From Arthrobacter sp. CAU 1506 (GTDB lineage: Bacteria > Actinomycetota > Actinomycetes > Actinomycetales > Micrococcaceae): 64,000 nucleotides of DNA. The translations under genes and the position numbers were made by a program. The stretch is taken from positions 62,001 through 126,000 of the forward strand of contig NZ_SUKC01000004.1 of assembly GCF_005047635.1 (NCBI RefSeq), in the 5' to 3' direction. The notes under the pieces were generated by a model. It was not told where the DNA came from. It was given only the letters and a program-made list of their open reading frames with translations, and did no database searches. Within the stretch, counting starts at the first letter, position 1. Each line of letters begins with the position of its first letter. Below are positions 52,091 to 60,301 of this stretch, one piece after another.

Positions 52091-53398
52091 ATGCGACACC
52101 TCTTTGCGACCGTTGCCGGAAAGGCCGTGAAGGCGGTGGCCAGGCTCCGCGGCGGCGGCTCCGCCTTGCCGGGCCTCGTGGCCGAGAGAATCGACCCGCA
52201 GTTCCTGCCCCGCACCCTCGGCAACCTGCCGCGCGGCGTCGTCGTGATCAGCGGGACGAACGGCAAGACCACCACCACCAAGATGGTGGTGGAACTGCTG
52301 CAGGGCCAGGGCCTGAAGGTGTTCACCAACCGCACCGGCAGCAACTTCACCCGCGGCGTAGTGGCTGCCGTGTTGGGAGATTCGGACGTGCGCGGCCGGC
52401 TGGATGCGGACATCGCCGTGCTGGAACTGGATGAAGCCCACGCCGTGCACTTCGTCAAACTGGTGCGGCCCCGCTACAGCCTGCTGCTCAACGTCATGCG
52501 TGACCAGTTGGACCGCTTTGGCGAGATTGAGACGACGGCGGGATTCCTCCGCCAGATCGCCGCTGCCACCACCGACGCTGTGGTGCTCAACCGTGAGGAC
52601 CCGCGCATCCTGGCCTTGGCCAACGCCGTGACGGCGCCGCGGATCGAATACTTCGGCCTGGCCCCGCAGCTTCGCCACATGTTCCCGCACGACGACGAGA
52701 TGCGGAACGCCGTTGCCGCGGAAGTTCCCGGCGCCACGCCCGGACTCGAGGGAGGCCAACCCGAGGGGCCCCGCGCCGACGTCGTGCTGACCGCCTGCGA
52801 GGGTTCCGCCGCCACGTTCCAGGCGGACGGACACCCGATCGAGGTGGAACTGAAGCTGACCGGCGTCTACAACGTGTTCAACGCCGCCGCTGCACTGGTG
52901 CTGGCACGCACCGTGCTCGGGCCCGCCGTCGATGAGCCGGCGCTGCTGGCGTCGCTGCAGAATGTCACCCCGGCTTTCGGGCGCGGCGAATCGCTCACCG
53001 TCAACGGCCAACCGTTGGATCTGGTGCTGGTGAAGAACCCGGCCGGCTTCCGGCTGGCGCTGAAGTCGTTCCCGGCCGCGGGTTCACGGACCATGATCGC
53101 GATCAATGACAATTACGCCGATGGCCGGGACATGTCCTGGCTCTGGGACGTGGACTTCGATTCACTGCGAGAGACCGGCGTTGCCGAGGTCAGCGGTGTC
53201 CGGGCGCAGGACATGGGGCTGCGACTGTTCTACGAAGACGTCCCCGTAGGCCGCGTCGACACGGACCTCAATGCTTCGCTGCACCGGTTCATCGCCGACG
53301 ATCCTGATTCGCCCAAGCGCATCTACTGCACCTACACCGCCATGCTGGCGCTGCGCCGCGAGCTGGGCAAACTGACCGAAGTGGAAGTGGTCTCCTGA
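52091..53398 (+). CDS. murT: Lipid II isoglutaminyl synthase (glutamine-hydrolysing) subunit MurT
   Basis: With GatD it amidates the alpha-carboxyl of D-Glu in lipid II, making D-isoglutamine in peptidoglycan. The 435 residues are Mur-ligase-like: P-loop VVISGTNGKTTTTKMVVELL (about 50-69), LLLNVMRDQLDRFGE (about 132-146), and the C-terminal DUF1727 part with INDNYADGRDMSWLWDVDFD (about 335-354), where the catalytic Asp lies. The Cys4 zinc ribbon of staphylococcal MurT is not visible; only two Cys exist in the protein and a Pro/Gly-rich loop (about 195-235) is in its place. The message appears leaderless. It overlaps gatD by one base. Confidence 0.94.
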   Translation: MRHLFATVAGKAVKAVARLRGGGSALPGLVAERIDPQFLPRTLGNLPRGVVVISGTNGKTTTTKMVVELLQGQGLKVFTNRTGSNFTRGVVAAVLGDSDVRGRLDADIAVLELDEAHAVHFVKLVRPRYSLLLNVMRDQLDRFGEIETTAGFLRQIAAATTDAVVLNREDPRILALANAVTAPRIEYFGLAPQLRHMFPHDDEMRNAVAAEVPGATPGLEGGQPEGPRADVVLTACEGSAATFQADGHPIEVELKLTGVYNVFNAAAALVLARTVLGPAVDEPALLASLQNVTPAFGRGESLTVNGQPLDLVLVKNPAGFRLALKSFPAAGSRTMIAINDNYADGRDMSWLWDVDFDSLRETGVAEVSGVRAQDMGLRLFYEDVPVGRVDTDLNASLHRFIADDPDSPKRIYCTYTAMLALRRELGKLTEVEVVS

Positions 53399-54120
53399 TG
53401 GACGCACCCGTGATCGACCTGCTCCAGCTGTACCCGCGGGACATGAACATTTACGGCGACTGGGGCAACGTCCTGGTCCTGCGCAAGCGGCTGGCCCTGC
53501 GCGGTTATGACGTCCGGCTGCATGAGTACAACCCCGGAGACACGTTCCCCGAGCAGGTAGATCTGGTGGTGGGCGGCGGCGGCCAAGACTCCGGCCAGAA
53601 CAAGATCCAGGCAGACCTGCTGGCCCAGGGCGGCCGGCTCCGGGAACTGGCAGACGACGGCCTGCCCATGCTCGCCGTGTGCGGCCTCTACCAACTGTTC
53701 GGCCACCGGTTCACCACCCACACCGGCGAAGTGATCACCGGCATCGGGCTGCTGGATGCCGAAACAGTCGGCGGGCCCACCCGCCTGATCGGCAATACCG
53801 TGCTGGACAGCGACGAGTTCGGTACCGTCATTGGGTATGAGAACCACAGCGGCCTGACCACGCTGGGCGTCGAGGTCCAACCCTTCGGCCGGGTCACCAA
53901 GGGCGACGGCAACAACGGCACGGACGGCACCGAAGGCGCCCGTTACCGCAACGTCATTGCCACCTACCTGCATGGGTCCCTGCTGCCCAAGAACCCGGCC
54001 GTGGCGGATTACTTGATCCGGCATGCAGCAGAACGGCGCTACGGCAGCTTCAACGATGTGGCGCTGGACATCCCGCACGAGGCGGAAGCCCGGACCGACG
54101 CCGCTGCCCGGCCGCGCTAG
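53398..54120 (+). CDS. gatD: Lipid II isoglutaminyl synthase glutaminase subunit GatD
   Basis: Class I amidotransferase that supplies ammonia to MurT. The 240 residues include the nucleophile Cys in MLAVCGLYQLFG (about 92) and the His in ATYLHGSLLPKNPAVADYL (about 188); family members have the same Cys-His pair. IDLLQLYPRDMNIYGDWGN is the typical N-terminus. It shares TGATG with murT, so the two are translated together. A strong terminator after it was not found. Confidence 0.94.
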   Translation: MDAPVIDLLQLYPRDMNIYGDWGNVLVLRKRLALRGYDVRLHEYNPGDTFPEQVDLVVGGGGQDSGQNKIQADLLAQGGRLRELADDGLPMLAVCGLYQLFGHRFTTHTGEVITGIGLLDAETVGGPTRLIGNTVLDSDEFGTVIGYENHSGLTTLGVEVQPFGRVTKGDGNNGTDGTEGARYRNVIATYLHGSLLPKNPAVADYLIRHAAERRYGSFNDVALDIPHEAEARTDAAARPR

Positions 54121-54159
54121 AACACGCAGGTCCCAGCCGCGTTGCGGCGCCAAAGGATC

Positions 54160-55560
54160 TCAGATCGCCGTTTCTTCGACCGGCGTCGGAATCTTTCGAG
54201 GGATGAACACCGCTGCGGCAATGCCGATGATGCCCACAGCGGCCAGCACTATGGTCGAAATCGCGTAGTTGTTGCCAGGTGTGGATGCGATACCGGCGAC
54301 AAGGATGGTGCCGGCGATCGCCGTGCCGAAAGAGGAACCCAAGTTGGAAACGCTTCGGGACAGCCCCGAGATCTCGCCCTGCTTGGACTCCGGAAAACTG
54401 GACTGCACCACGTTCACCGAGGGCGTGAGCATCAAGCCAACGCCCAGGCCGGTGAGCAGCAACCCAGGCGCGAAGGCCCAGGCGACCTGCGTGCCCTGCA
54501 CAATCCAAAGCCCCAGCAACATACCGGCAACGGTGAGCGCAAAGCCGGTGATAATGAGATCGCGCTGCGCGAACTTCTTCGACAGCGGCCCGGCGGCCAG
54601 CGACGATGCCAGCAAACCGACCGTTGCTGCTGTGAAGATTATGCCGGTTTCGATGGCGTTGTAGCCGCGCACCACCTGCAGGAAGCTGGCGACCACGAAG
54701 GAGAATCCCAGCAGCATCAGCCATTGCGCATTTTGCGTGATCAGGCCGAGGTTGGACGTGCGGTTGCGGAACAGGCTGAGCGAGAGCAGGGGTTCGTGCC
54801 CTGAGCGCTCTTTCGCCCGCACCGACACGAAGAAGCCCACCAGCACCAGCGCCCCGGAGGCGAGCAGGATCAGCATCAGCCAGAGGCTGTTGTCGGCGGC
54901 CAGGATGCCCATCACGATCAGGATGAGACCTCCGGCTGAGAGGATCGCTCCCCGCACATCGAATTCACGGGTCGGATCCGGCGGAACGGGGTCTTTCAGG
55001 CTGCGGCTGAGCAGCGCGATGACCGCAATAATTAAGGCCTGGAAGACGAACGCTGCACGCCAACTGATCGCCGATGTGATCAGGCCGCCGATCAGAGGAC
55101 CGGCCGCAGATCCGATGCCGCCCATCGCGCTGATCGCACCGAACGCCTTCGCGCGGGAGCCAAGGTCGCGGAAGATCATGGTCGTGAGGATGTAGACCGG
55201 GGGGATGAGCAGCGCAGTGCCGATCCCCTCAAGGATCGAGTTACCCAGGATCAGTACGAGGAGACCAGGTGAGACTGCACTTATCAGTGCGCCGATGCCA
55301 TAGACAATGAGGCCGAGAAGGAACAAGCGCTTGCGGCCGTAGCGGTCGGTGAGCTTGCCACCCGGAATCATCAACGCGGCCATCACCAGCAGGAAGATGG
55401 TGATCGCGACCTGGATCCCCTGCACGGTGGTGTCGAGGTCCTCGCTCATGTCGTTGATCATCACGTTCATGTTTGAACCAGCGAAGCTGCAGATGAATTG
55501 TGCGAGTGCGAGTGGGAGCAGCACCCCCCTTGTCTGGATCCGGGCTGCCGGCTCAGTCAT
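54160..55560 (-). CDS. MFS transporter, DHA2 (14-helix) type
   Basis: Multidrug-like efflux permease of 466 residues with about 14 helices. The first loop contains GGKLTDRYGRKRLFLLG (about 68-84, the MFS signature), and SNMNVMINDMSEDLDTTVQGIQ is typical of DHA2 family helix 1-2. Helix 5 region GSAAGPLIGGLI fits motif C. Substrate unknown. It is convergent with gatD and divergent from the DUF7144-like gene across 187 bases; no regulator gene is adjacent, but an operator-like palindrome lies in that gap. Confidence 0.9.
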   Translation of the reverse strand: MTEPAARIQTRGVLLPLALAQFICSFAGSNMNVMINDMSEDLDTTVQGIQVAITIFLLVMAALMIPGGKLTDRYGRKRLFLLGLIVYGIGALISAVSPGLLVLILGNSILEGIGTALLIPPVYILTTMIFRDLGSRAKAFGAISAMGGIGSAAGPLIGGLITSAISWRAAFVFQALIIAVIALLSRSLKDPVPPDPTREFDVRGAILSAGGLILIVMGILAADNSLWLMLILLASGALVLVGFFVSVRAKERSGHEPLLSLSLFRNRTSNLGLITQNAQWLMLLGFSFVVASFLQVVRGYNAIETGIIFTAATVGLLASSLAAGPLSKKFAQRDLIITGFALTVAGMLLGLWIVQGTQVAWAFAPGLLLTGLGVGLMLTPSVNVVQSSFPESKQGEISGLSRSVSNLGSSFGTAIAGTILVAGIASTPGNNYAISTIVLAAVGIIGIAAAVFIPRKIPTPVEETAI

Positions 55561-55702
55561 GTCGCTGTCCCGTCCTCGCTCACAGAAATACGGTCACCAC
55601 GGCCCAAAATACGGCGCACGAGAGCCATCAGGATCACCCAGAAAGGATGAGGAAAGTCCACCGGGCGCGGAGAAGACTTTGCTGAGGGTGGGCCGCGTCT
55701 TC

Positions 55703-55718
55703 GGTGACACCAGTCACC
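55703..55718. promoter_or_regulatory. Operator-like palindrome GGTGAC-ACCA-GTCACC
   Basis: A perfect 6-base inverted repeat with a 4-base spacer in the divergent gap between the MFS gene and the DUF7144-like gene, 30 bases before the latter's ATG. A related GGTCACCA occurs at about 55591. The shape suits a dimeric repressor controlling one or both genes. No regulator is identified. Confidence 0.4.
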
Positions 55719-55747
55719 ACCGGCGCACCGCACGAGGGAGGACCACC

Positions 55748-56197
55748 ATGGCAAACGCTTCAGCTGGGCGGACCGCCGATCCGGGCCGGCCCATCGATCC
55801 GGATTACAACGTCGCGGCCGCAGGGACAATCCTCTTCGGCGGGATCATCATGATCGTGGCCGGCGCCTTCCACATCATCCAAGCACTTGTGGCACTGTTC
55901 AATGATCAGTTCTACGTGGCTGGTGAGGAGTACATCTTCCACTTCGATCTGACCTCGTGGGGCTGGATCCATCTGCTCGGAGGCATCATCTTGGTGCTCG
56001 GCGGGATTTTCCTCTTTCGGGGAGCAATGTGGGCCCGCATCCTGGCGGTTGTACTGGCGTCCCTGAGTGCGATTTTGAACTTTATGTGGCTGCCGTATTA
56101 CCCCCTCTGGGGCATCATCATCATCGTCCTCGACGTGCTCATCATTTGGGCCGTGCTGGCCCACGCCCGCGACCTGCGATACGCCACGCAGGCCTGA
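55748..56197 (+). CDS. Four-helix membrane protein (DUF7144-like)
   Basis: A 149-residue integral membrane protein with four clear helices (about 25-50, 70-90, 93-116, 118-140) separated by short loops; N-terminus PGRPIDPDYNVAAAGTILFGG. Similar proteins are annotated DUF7144 in soil actinobacteria. ATG at 55748 with GGGAGGACC upstream. It is first of three genes on the plus strand (DUF7144, DUF6325, SHOCT), and a hairpin separates it from the next. Function is unknown; the frame runs upstream to 55349 as the mirror of the MFS gene. Confidence 0.82.
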   Translation: MANASAGRTADPGRPIDPDYNVAAAGTILFGGIIMIVAGAFHIIQALVALFNDQFYVAGEEYIFHFDLTSWGWIHLLGGIILVLGGIFLFRGAMWARILAVVLASLSAILNFMWLPYYPLWGIIIIVLDVLIIWAVLAHARDLRYATQA

Positions 56198-56288
56198 CAC
56201 CTCTGGTTCCACAACGCCGACCGCATCCTGTGCCGCTCAAGCAGGACAGACGGGTGACCTACTCAACTGACGGGAGACCAAGATCATT

Positions 56289-56311
56289 CGGCCGGGGTGA
56301 TGCCCCGGCCG
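56289..56311 (+). terminator. Hairpin between the DUF7144-like and DUF6325-like genes
   Basis: A perfect 9-base stem CGGCCGGGG / CCCCGGCCG with a 5-base loop, 90 bases past the first gene and 60 before the second. May partly end the first message. Confidence 0.55.
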
Positions 56312-56372
56312 TACACGGAAAACTACTCTGGGCGGGTTCTGGACAGCCAATCAGATTGCAAGGGTGATGTTC

Positions 56373-56822
56373 GTGGCAACAACAGATGTACACGGCCCAA
56401 TCGACTTTGTGTTGATCGAGTTTCCATTGGAGAAGACTGGCAGCGGCGCCACCGTTGCCGCCTTGATGGACCTGATTCAGCGGAAGGTGGTTTGGGTCTA
56501 TGACCTCATCATCATTAAGAAAGACGCCGACGGTTCGACCGGCAGCGTCGAGTTGACCGAAGACTCAACCGAAGGCCTGGACGGCTTCGCGTCGCTCGCG
56601 TCGGTTCGTTCGGGGCTCTTGGGCGACGATGAAATCGCCGAAGCAGCCTCGGCCATGGAACCGAATACCGCTGCTGCGCTCATCGTTTATGAGAATTTGT
56701 GGGCGATTCCTTTCATTTCAGCAGCCCGCGAGGCCGGCGGAGACGTCATCGCGAGTGCACGTATCCCCGCTGAGGACGTCATGGCCGCGCTGGACATGCT
56801 TGAGTCGGATTCGACGGTCTGA
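56373..56822 (+). CDS. DUF6325 / DUF1269-like protein
   Basis: A 149-residue acidic protein. TTDVHGPIDFVLIEFPLE at the start and NTAAALIVYENLWAIPFISAAREAGG (about 107-132) are conserved in DUF6325-annotated actinobacterial proteins, and the region resembles DUF1269 membrane-associated stress proteins. No membrane helix is convincing. I use GTG 56373 (AGGG lies 8 bases upstream); ATG 56367 and GTG 56364 are alternatives. Its lower GC than the core genes is noticeable. It is followed by the SHOCT gene with 13 bases between. Function is unknown. Confidence 0.8.
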   Translation: MATTDVHGPIDFVLIEFPLEKTGSGATVAALMDLIQRKVVWVYDLIIIKKDADGSTGSVELTEDSTEGLDGFASLASVRSGLLGDDEIAEAASAMEPNTAAALIVYENLWAIPFISAAREAGGDVIASARIPAEDVMAALDMLESDSTV

Positions 56823-56835
56823 GGAGGACGCAGAC

Positions 56836-57189
56836 ATGGGACTGTTACGAGGAGTAGCTCGCACGGCCGTCGTTGCCGGGACAGCGACGGCTGTGAGCGG
56901 ACGTGTGCAGCGCCGCCAACAGGCGCGTTGGGATGCCCAAGAGCAGCAACAGTATGAGCATCAACAGTATGAGCAACAGCAACAACAGCAGCAGTACACG
57001 CAGCAGCAGCAGTACGCCCAGCCTCAACAGGCATACGTGCAGCCGCAGTATGAGACAGCGTCCGCCCAAGCGGCAGCGCCGGCCGGTGATCCACTGGAAC
57101 GGCTCAAGACTTTGGGCGATCTCAAGGCGCAGGGACTTCTGTCCGAGGCAGAATTCGAGGCACAAAAGGCGAGGATCCTGGCTGGCTGA
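56836..57189 (+). CDS. Gln-rich SHOCT domain protein
   Basis: A 117-residue protein. The N-terminus GLLRGVARTAVVAGTATAVSGRVQRRQQAR is a weak amphipathic or membrane-affine stretch; the middle (about 35-75) is a Gln/Tyr tract (CAG/CAA repeats); the end GDLKAQGLLSEAEFEAQKARI is the SHOCT short C-terminal domain, common at the ends of small actinobacterial proteins. SHOCT is thought to mediate oligomerisation. GAGGAGGAC lies upstream. It ends the small plus-strand set. Confidence 0.85.
   Translation: MGLLRGVARTAVVAGTATAVSGRVQRRQQARWDAQEQQQYEHQQYEQQQQQQQYTQQQQYAQPQQAYVQPQYETASAQAAAPAGDPLERLKTLGDLKAQGLLSEAEFEAQKARILAG
56938..57050. repeat. CAG/CAA-rich tract in the SHOCT gene
   Basis: About 110 bases of CAGCAGCAG- and CAACAGTATGAG-like codons coding for Gln and Tyr. 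Runs of this type tend to vary in length between strains. Confidence 0.7.
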
Positions 57190-57220
57190 ATCTAGTCGGC
57201 TGACCCGGCCACCACCCACA

Positions 57221-57254
57221 TCGTGCCCTGCAAACTCCGGTCTGCAGGGCACGA
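57221..57254 (+). terminator. Terminator after the SHOCT gene
   Basis: A perfect 12-base stem TCGTGCCCTGCA / TGCAGGGCACGA with a 10-base loop, 31 bases past the SHOCT stop codon. Confidence 0.8.
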
Positions 57255-57267
57255 CGGCGCCCGGCAC

Positions 57268-57690
57268 GCGGCTGTCACGGGCACAGCGGCAACACGGCCA
57301 GGGGCGGTCACCACGGCAGTCAGGGCACGACGCCGGCGCGGCCGTTAGGAGTAGAGCGGCACGTCGTCCGCCCGGGGCACGTAGGCAGCACTACGTCGTC
57401 CGTCTGGGGTGCGGCAGCGGCACAACAGCCCATCAGGGCCCCGACGCACCACGACTCCCGTCAGGGGCACAGCGGCAGCCGGGAACACGACTGTCAGGGG
57501 CACCGGGGCGGCGCGGCCGTCAGGAGTTCAGCGATAAGACCTCGGGGGCTGGCCACCACGCCCGACAGAGGCTCCCCGGCATCCAGGAGCCCGTCAGGTT
57601 CCCCGCGGCATCACGGCGTCCGTCAGGGTCGCGGCGGCACGACGGCCCATCAGGGCCCCGACGCGCCATCGGCGCCCGTCAGGGGTTCGG
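57268..57690. repeat. Degenerate array of about 28-base GTCAGGG repeats between convergent genes
   Basis: The roughly 490 bases without a gene contain a motif near CGNCCGTCAGGGGC at least a dozen times. Good copies lie at about 57320, 57433, 57461, 57494, 57520, 57594, 57623, 57650 and 57679 (position of the T of TCAGG), with weaker ones at 57345, 57403 and 57565. Spacings among neighbours are mostly 25-33 bases, and 27-29 from 57565 on. The last copy includes the stop codon of the minus-strand gene. No open reading frame or fold explains it. It is not a CRISPR: the repeat is short, degenerate and has no constant spacer. Confidence 0.6.
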
Positions 57691-59064
57691 CGGGACAGCT
57701 ACCCCGCCCGAGGGCTCGACGGGTGCATCGCTGGAGGGCTCGGCGTCCGCCAGCTGATGCGCGGGCGGAGTTCCGATGAACTCGATGAGCGCAACGATGA
57801 CCACCACGATGATGGTGATGGTGATGACGACGCCAATGGTCGGCTCGGACCAGAACACGAGCACCAGGCCGCCGACGATGACCGTGGCCACCCAGAGCAG
57901 TCGCTTGTACCGGTAAATCCAGTTCCCGACCCCGCCAGTGTGCATGCCGGCATGCTCCGCCGATCCGCGCAGCCGAGCGATCCCCCTCGAGGCGGAGGCA
58001 CGCGCCTTCACGGCCGATGCAGAGGTGCCGGTGAAGTACGCGGCTATCGCCACCACCAGCGCAATCACGGCGGTCAGGCGAAGCGAGTCACGAAGGAAAC
58101 GCACCAGGGTATCGAAGACCGTCCCAGCCGAATCGCGCGAGAGCACCACTCCCGGCAGCGCCTGAAGGTAGGCAATGCGGCCCACTGCGAGGGCAATCCC
58201 CAGCGCCAGCATCGCCGCTACGATGCCGAGGGCCCCCAGCATCACGGCGCGGGCGCGGTGACGCGCAGTCAGCACGCCGGCAACGAACAGGATGCCGGTG
58301 ATGATCGGCAGCCAGATGCTGAGCGCATTCAGTATCCGGTAAGCGCTCTGGGCTTGCGTGACGGCGTCCGACTGCACCAGGTCGTAGGAGACATCAACGT
58401 TGGGGATGTTCTGCGCCAAGCTGAACCCTTCGGCTATGAGGCGCTCCTTCACCTGCGCGACGATCGGCCCGAGGTTGACCGAGATCGTGTCGTTCTGGGC
58501 GCTGATGGCTCCGCCCTGGTTGCCTTCCAGCAGATTCACCAGCTGCTGGTGGGCGATCTCGTTTGATCGGTCCCACACGGTGTCGAACTGCGGGCTGCTG
58601 ATCGTTTGCTGCACCCGGCTGTGAACAAAGTTTTCGACACCCGAAATCATCGGCTGTTGCAAGGCAGTCAGCGCGGCTTCGGCACGTGGCGGCAACCCGA
58701 GGTTGGAAATGGCGTTGAACGCTTCGTCGGTGATCGCCTTCAGGTCCACATGGGTGAAGATGGCGTTAGTGACGGCGTCGGTCAGGTCCGCCTGCACGGA
58801 AGGGTCGTTGATCAGCGGGCTGACCGTTTCTACATAGCGGTCGGTGTCAGACACCACGCTGCCTGCCCACACGCCCACCACCGAGATCGGCGCGAGCACA
58901 CACGCCAGCGTCAGCAGTACTGCTGAGCCGACCGATCGCCAACGGTGCCTTTCGGCCCGTCCGTGCCCGCCGTCCAGCGCCTGAACACGTTCGGCTTCAA
59001 GTTCGGCCACCCGGGCCCGCAGCCGTTGCAGCTCCGCGGCATCGGTCATTCCTGGATCCGTCAT
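57679..59064 (-). CDS. Polytopic membrane protein of unknown function
   Basis: A 461-residue protein. A leading coiled-coil (about 8-30, AAELQRLRARVAELEAERVQ) precedes a first helix (about 47-69) and a large external domain (about 70-240) with DTDRYVETVSPLINDPSVQ and repeated hydrophobic heptads. Then follow five helices (about 245-263, 272-292, 318-343, 385-402, 405-428). The last residues are Pro/Ser/Glu-rich. I recognise the type as one seen in Streptomyces and Arthrobacter as an integral membrane protein, with no known function. It is convergent with the SHOCT gene and lies beside the repeat array. Confidence 0.82.
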   Translation of the reverse strand: MTDPGMTDAAELQRLRARVAELEAERVQALDGGHGRAERHRWRSVGSAVLLTLACVLAPISVVGVWAGSVVSDTDRYVETVSPLINDPSVQADLTDAVTNAIFTHVDLKAITDEAFNAISNLGLPPRAEAALTALQQPMISGVENFVHSRVQQTISSPQFDTVWDRSNEIAHQQLVNLLEGNQGGAISAQNDTISVNLGPIVAQVKERLIAEGFSLAQNIPNVDVSYDLVQSDAVTQAQSAYRILNALSIWLPIITGILFVAGVLTARHRARAVMLGALGIVAAMLALGIALAVGRIAYLQALPGVVLSRDSAGTVFDTLVRFLRDSLRLTAVIALVVAIAAYFTGTSASAVKARASASRGIARLRGSAEHAGMHTGGVGNWIYRYKRLLWVATVIVGGLVLVFWSEPTIGVVITITIIVVVIVALIEFIGTPPAHQLADAEPSSDAPVEPSGGVAVPPNP

Positions 59065-59202
59065 CGCTGGCTCCGTTCAGGCGCACTGTCGTTCCGGCGG
59101 GCACTGTTGCCACAGGATTCATCCGTTGACTTCAGTCTCCCGCCGGGATGACTGCCTGTTCATCATCTGGGAAGGATGAAATCGTGAAGCCGCACAAAGC
59201 AA

Positions 59203-59240
59203 AACGCCCGGTGCCGCACCTTCGTGCGGGACCGGGCGTT
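59203..59240 (-). terminator. Strong terminator after pdxS
   Basis: A 10-base outer stem AACGCCCGGT / ACCGGGCGTT around an inner stem CCGCAC / GTGCGG with loop CTTC. On the minus strand it is followed by TTTTGCTTTG. It ends pdxS 16 bases past its stop. Confidence 0.9.
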
Positions 59241-59255
59241 CGCCGTCGTTAGTTC

Positions 59256-60170
59256 TTACCAGCCGCGCTCCGCGAGGCGGTGCGGCTGCGGGATTTCGTC
59301 CACGTTGATGCCGACCATTGCTTCGCCCAGGCCGCGCGAGACCTTGGCGATGACGTCCGGATCGTCGTGGAAGGTGGTAGCCTTCACGATCGCGGCGGCA
59401 CGCTCGGCCGGGTTGCCGGACTTGAAGATGCCGGAGCCAACGAACACGCCGTCGGCGCCCAGCTGCATCATCATCGCGGCGTCGGCCGGGGTGGCGATGC
59501 CGCCCGCGGTGAAGAGCACCACCGGCAGCTTGCCGGTCTGGGCAATTTCCTTGACCAGTTCGTACGGGGCCTGCAGTTCCTTGGCCGCCACATAGAGCTC
59601 GTCTTCGGGCATCGCGGACAGGCGCTTGATCTCAGAGCGGATCTGGCGCATGTGGCCGGTGGCGTTGGAGACGTCGCCGGTGCCGGCTTCGCCCTTGGAA
59701 CGGATCATCGCGGCGCCTTCGTTGATCCGGCGCAGCGCTTCGCCCAGGTTGGTGGCACCGCAAACGAACGGAACGGTGAAGTTCCACTTGTCGATGTGGT
59801 TGACGTAGTCGGCCGGAGTCAGCACCTCCGACTCGTCGATGTAGTCCACGCCAAGCGACTGCAGCACCTGCGCCTCGACGAAGTGGCCGATGCGGGCCTT
59901 GGCCATTACCGGGATGGAGACTGCTTCGATGATGCCGTCCACCATGTCCGGATCGCTCATCCGGGACACACCGCCCTGTGCGCGGATATCCGCCGGCACC
60001 CGCTCGAGGGCCATCACGGCCACGGCACCGGCGTCTTCGGCGATGCGGGCCTGTTCGGGCGTTACGACGTCCATGATGACGCCGCCCTTCAACATCTCGG
60101 CCATGCCCCGCTTTACCCGGCTGCTGCCGGTCACGGGGGCGTGAGTTGACGTTGCTTCACTGCTGGACAC
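59256..60170 (-). CDS. pdxS: Pyridoxal 5'-phosphate synthase lyase subunit PdxS
   Basis: Builds pyridoxal phosphate from ribose 5-phosphate, glyceraldehyde 3-phosphate and ammonia from PdxT. The 304 residues carry the (beta/alpha)8 signatures: MKGGVIMDV-type (here [16 protein letters not shown], about 28), active Lys in [15 protein letters not shown] (about 90) and the ribose phosphate loop [11 protein letters not shown] (about 155), the second Lys. GTG start at 60170. It has its own terminator and a -10, so it is monocistronic, and pdxT lies 7.3 kb away with other genes between. Confidence 0.97.
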   Translation of the reverse strand: MSSSEATSTHAPVTGSSRVKRGMAEMLKGGVIMDVVTPEQARIAEDAGAVAVMALERVPADIRAQGGVSRMSDPDMVDGIIEAVSIPVMAKARIGHFVEAQVLQSLGVDYIDESEVLTPADYVNHIDKWNFTVPFVCGATNLGEALRRINEGAAMIRSKGEAGTGDVSNATGHMRQIRSEIKRLSAMPEDELYVAAKELQAPYELVKEIAQTGKLPVVLFTAGGIATPADAAMMMQLGADGVFVGSGIFKSGNPAERAAAIVKATTFHDDPDVIAKVSRGLGEAMVGINVDEIPQPHRLAERGW

Positions 60171-60207
60171 TAAGAGCCCCTAGGAGTCGGTCGAAATCGT
60201 ACATCTC

Positions 60208-60213
60208 ATCATA
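60208..60213 (-). promoter_or_regulatory. -10 element of pdxS
   Basis: TATGAT on the minus strand, 38 bases upstream of the pdxS GTG, a good match to TATAAT. The -35 is not clear. It supports separate transcription of pdxS. Confidence 0.5.
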
Positions 60214-60301
60214 CGTCCGGCCCCGTGGACCGGCTCACCGGTGACGTAACCTTCTTGAACGCCCGACGGCGGCGGCCCGCCTTGCGTCGTCGTCCCGCCG
60301 T

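Noticed and set aside
57268-57690. CRISPR array
   Set aside because: Units are about 28 bases in total with degenerate 10-14 base cores; there are no spacers of constant length and no cas genes.
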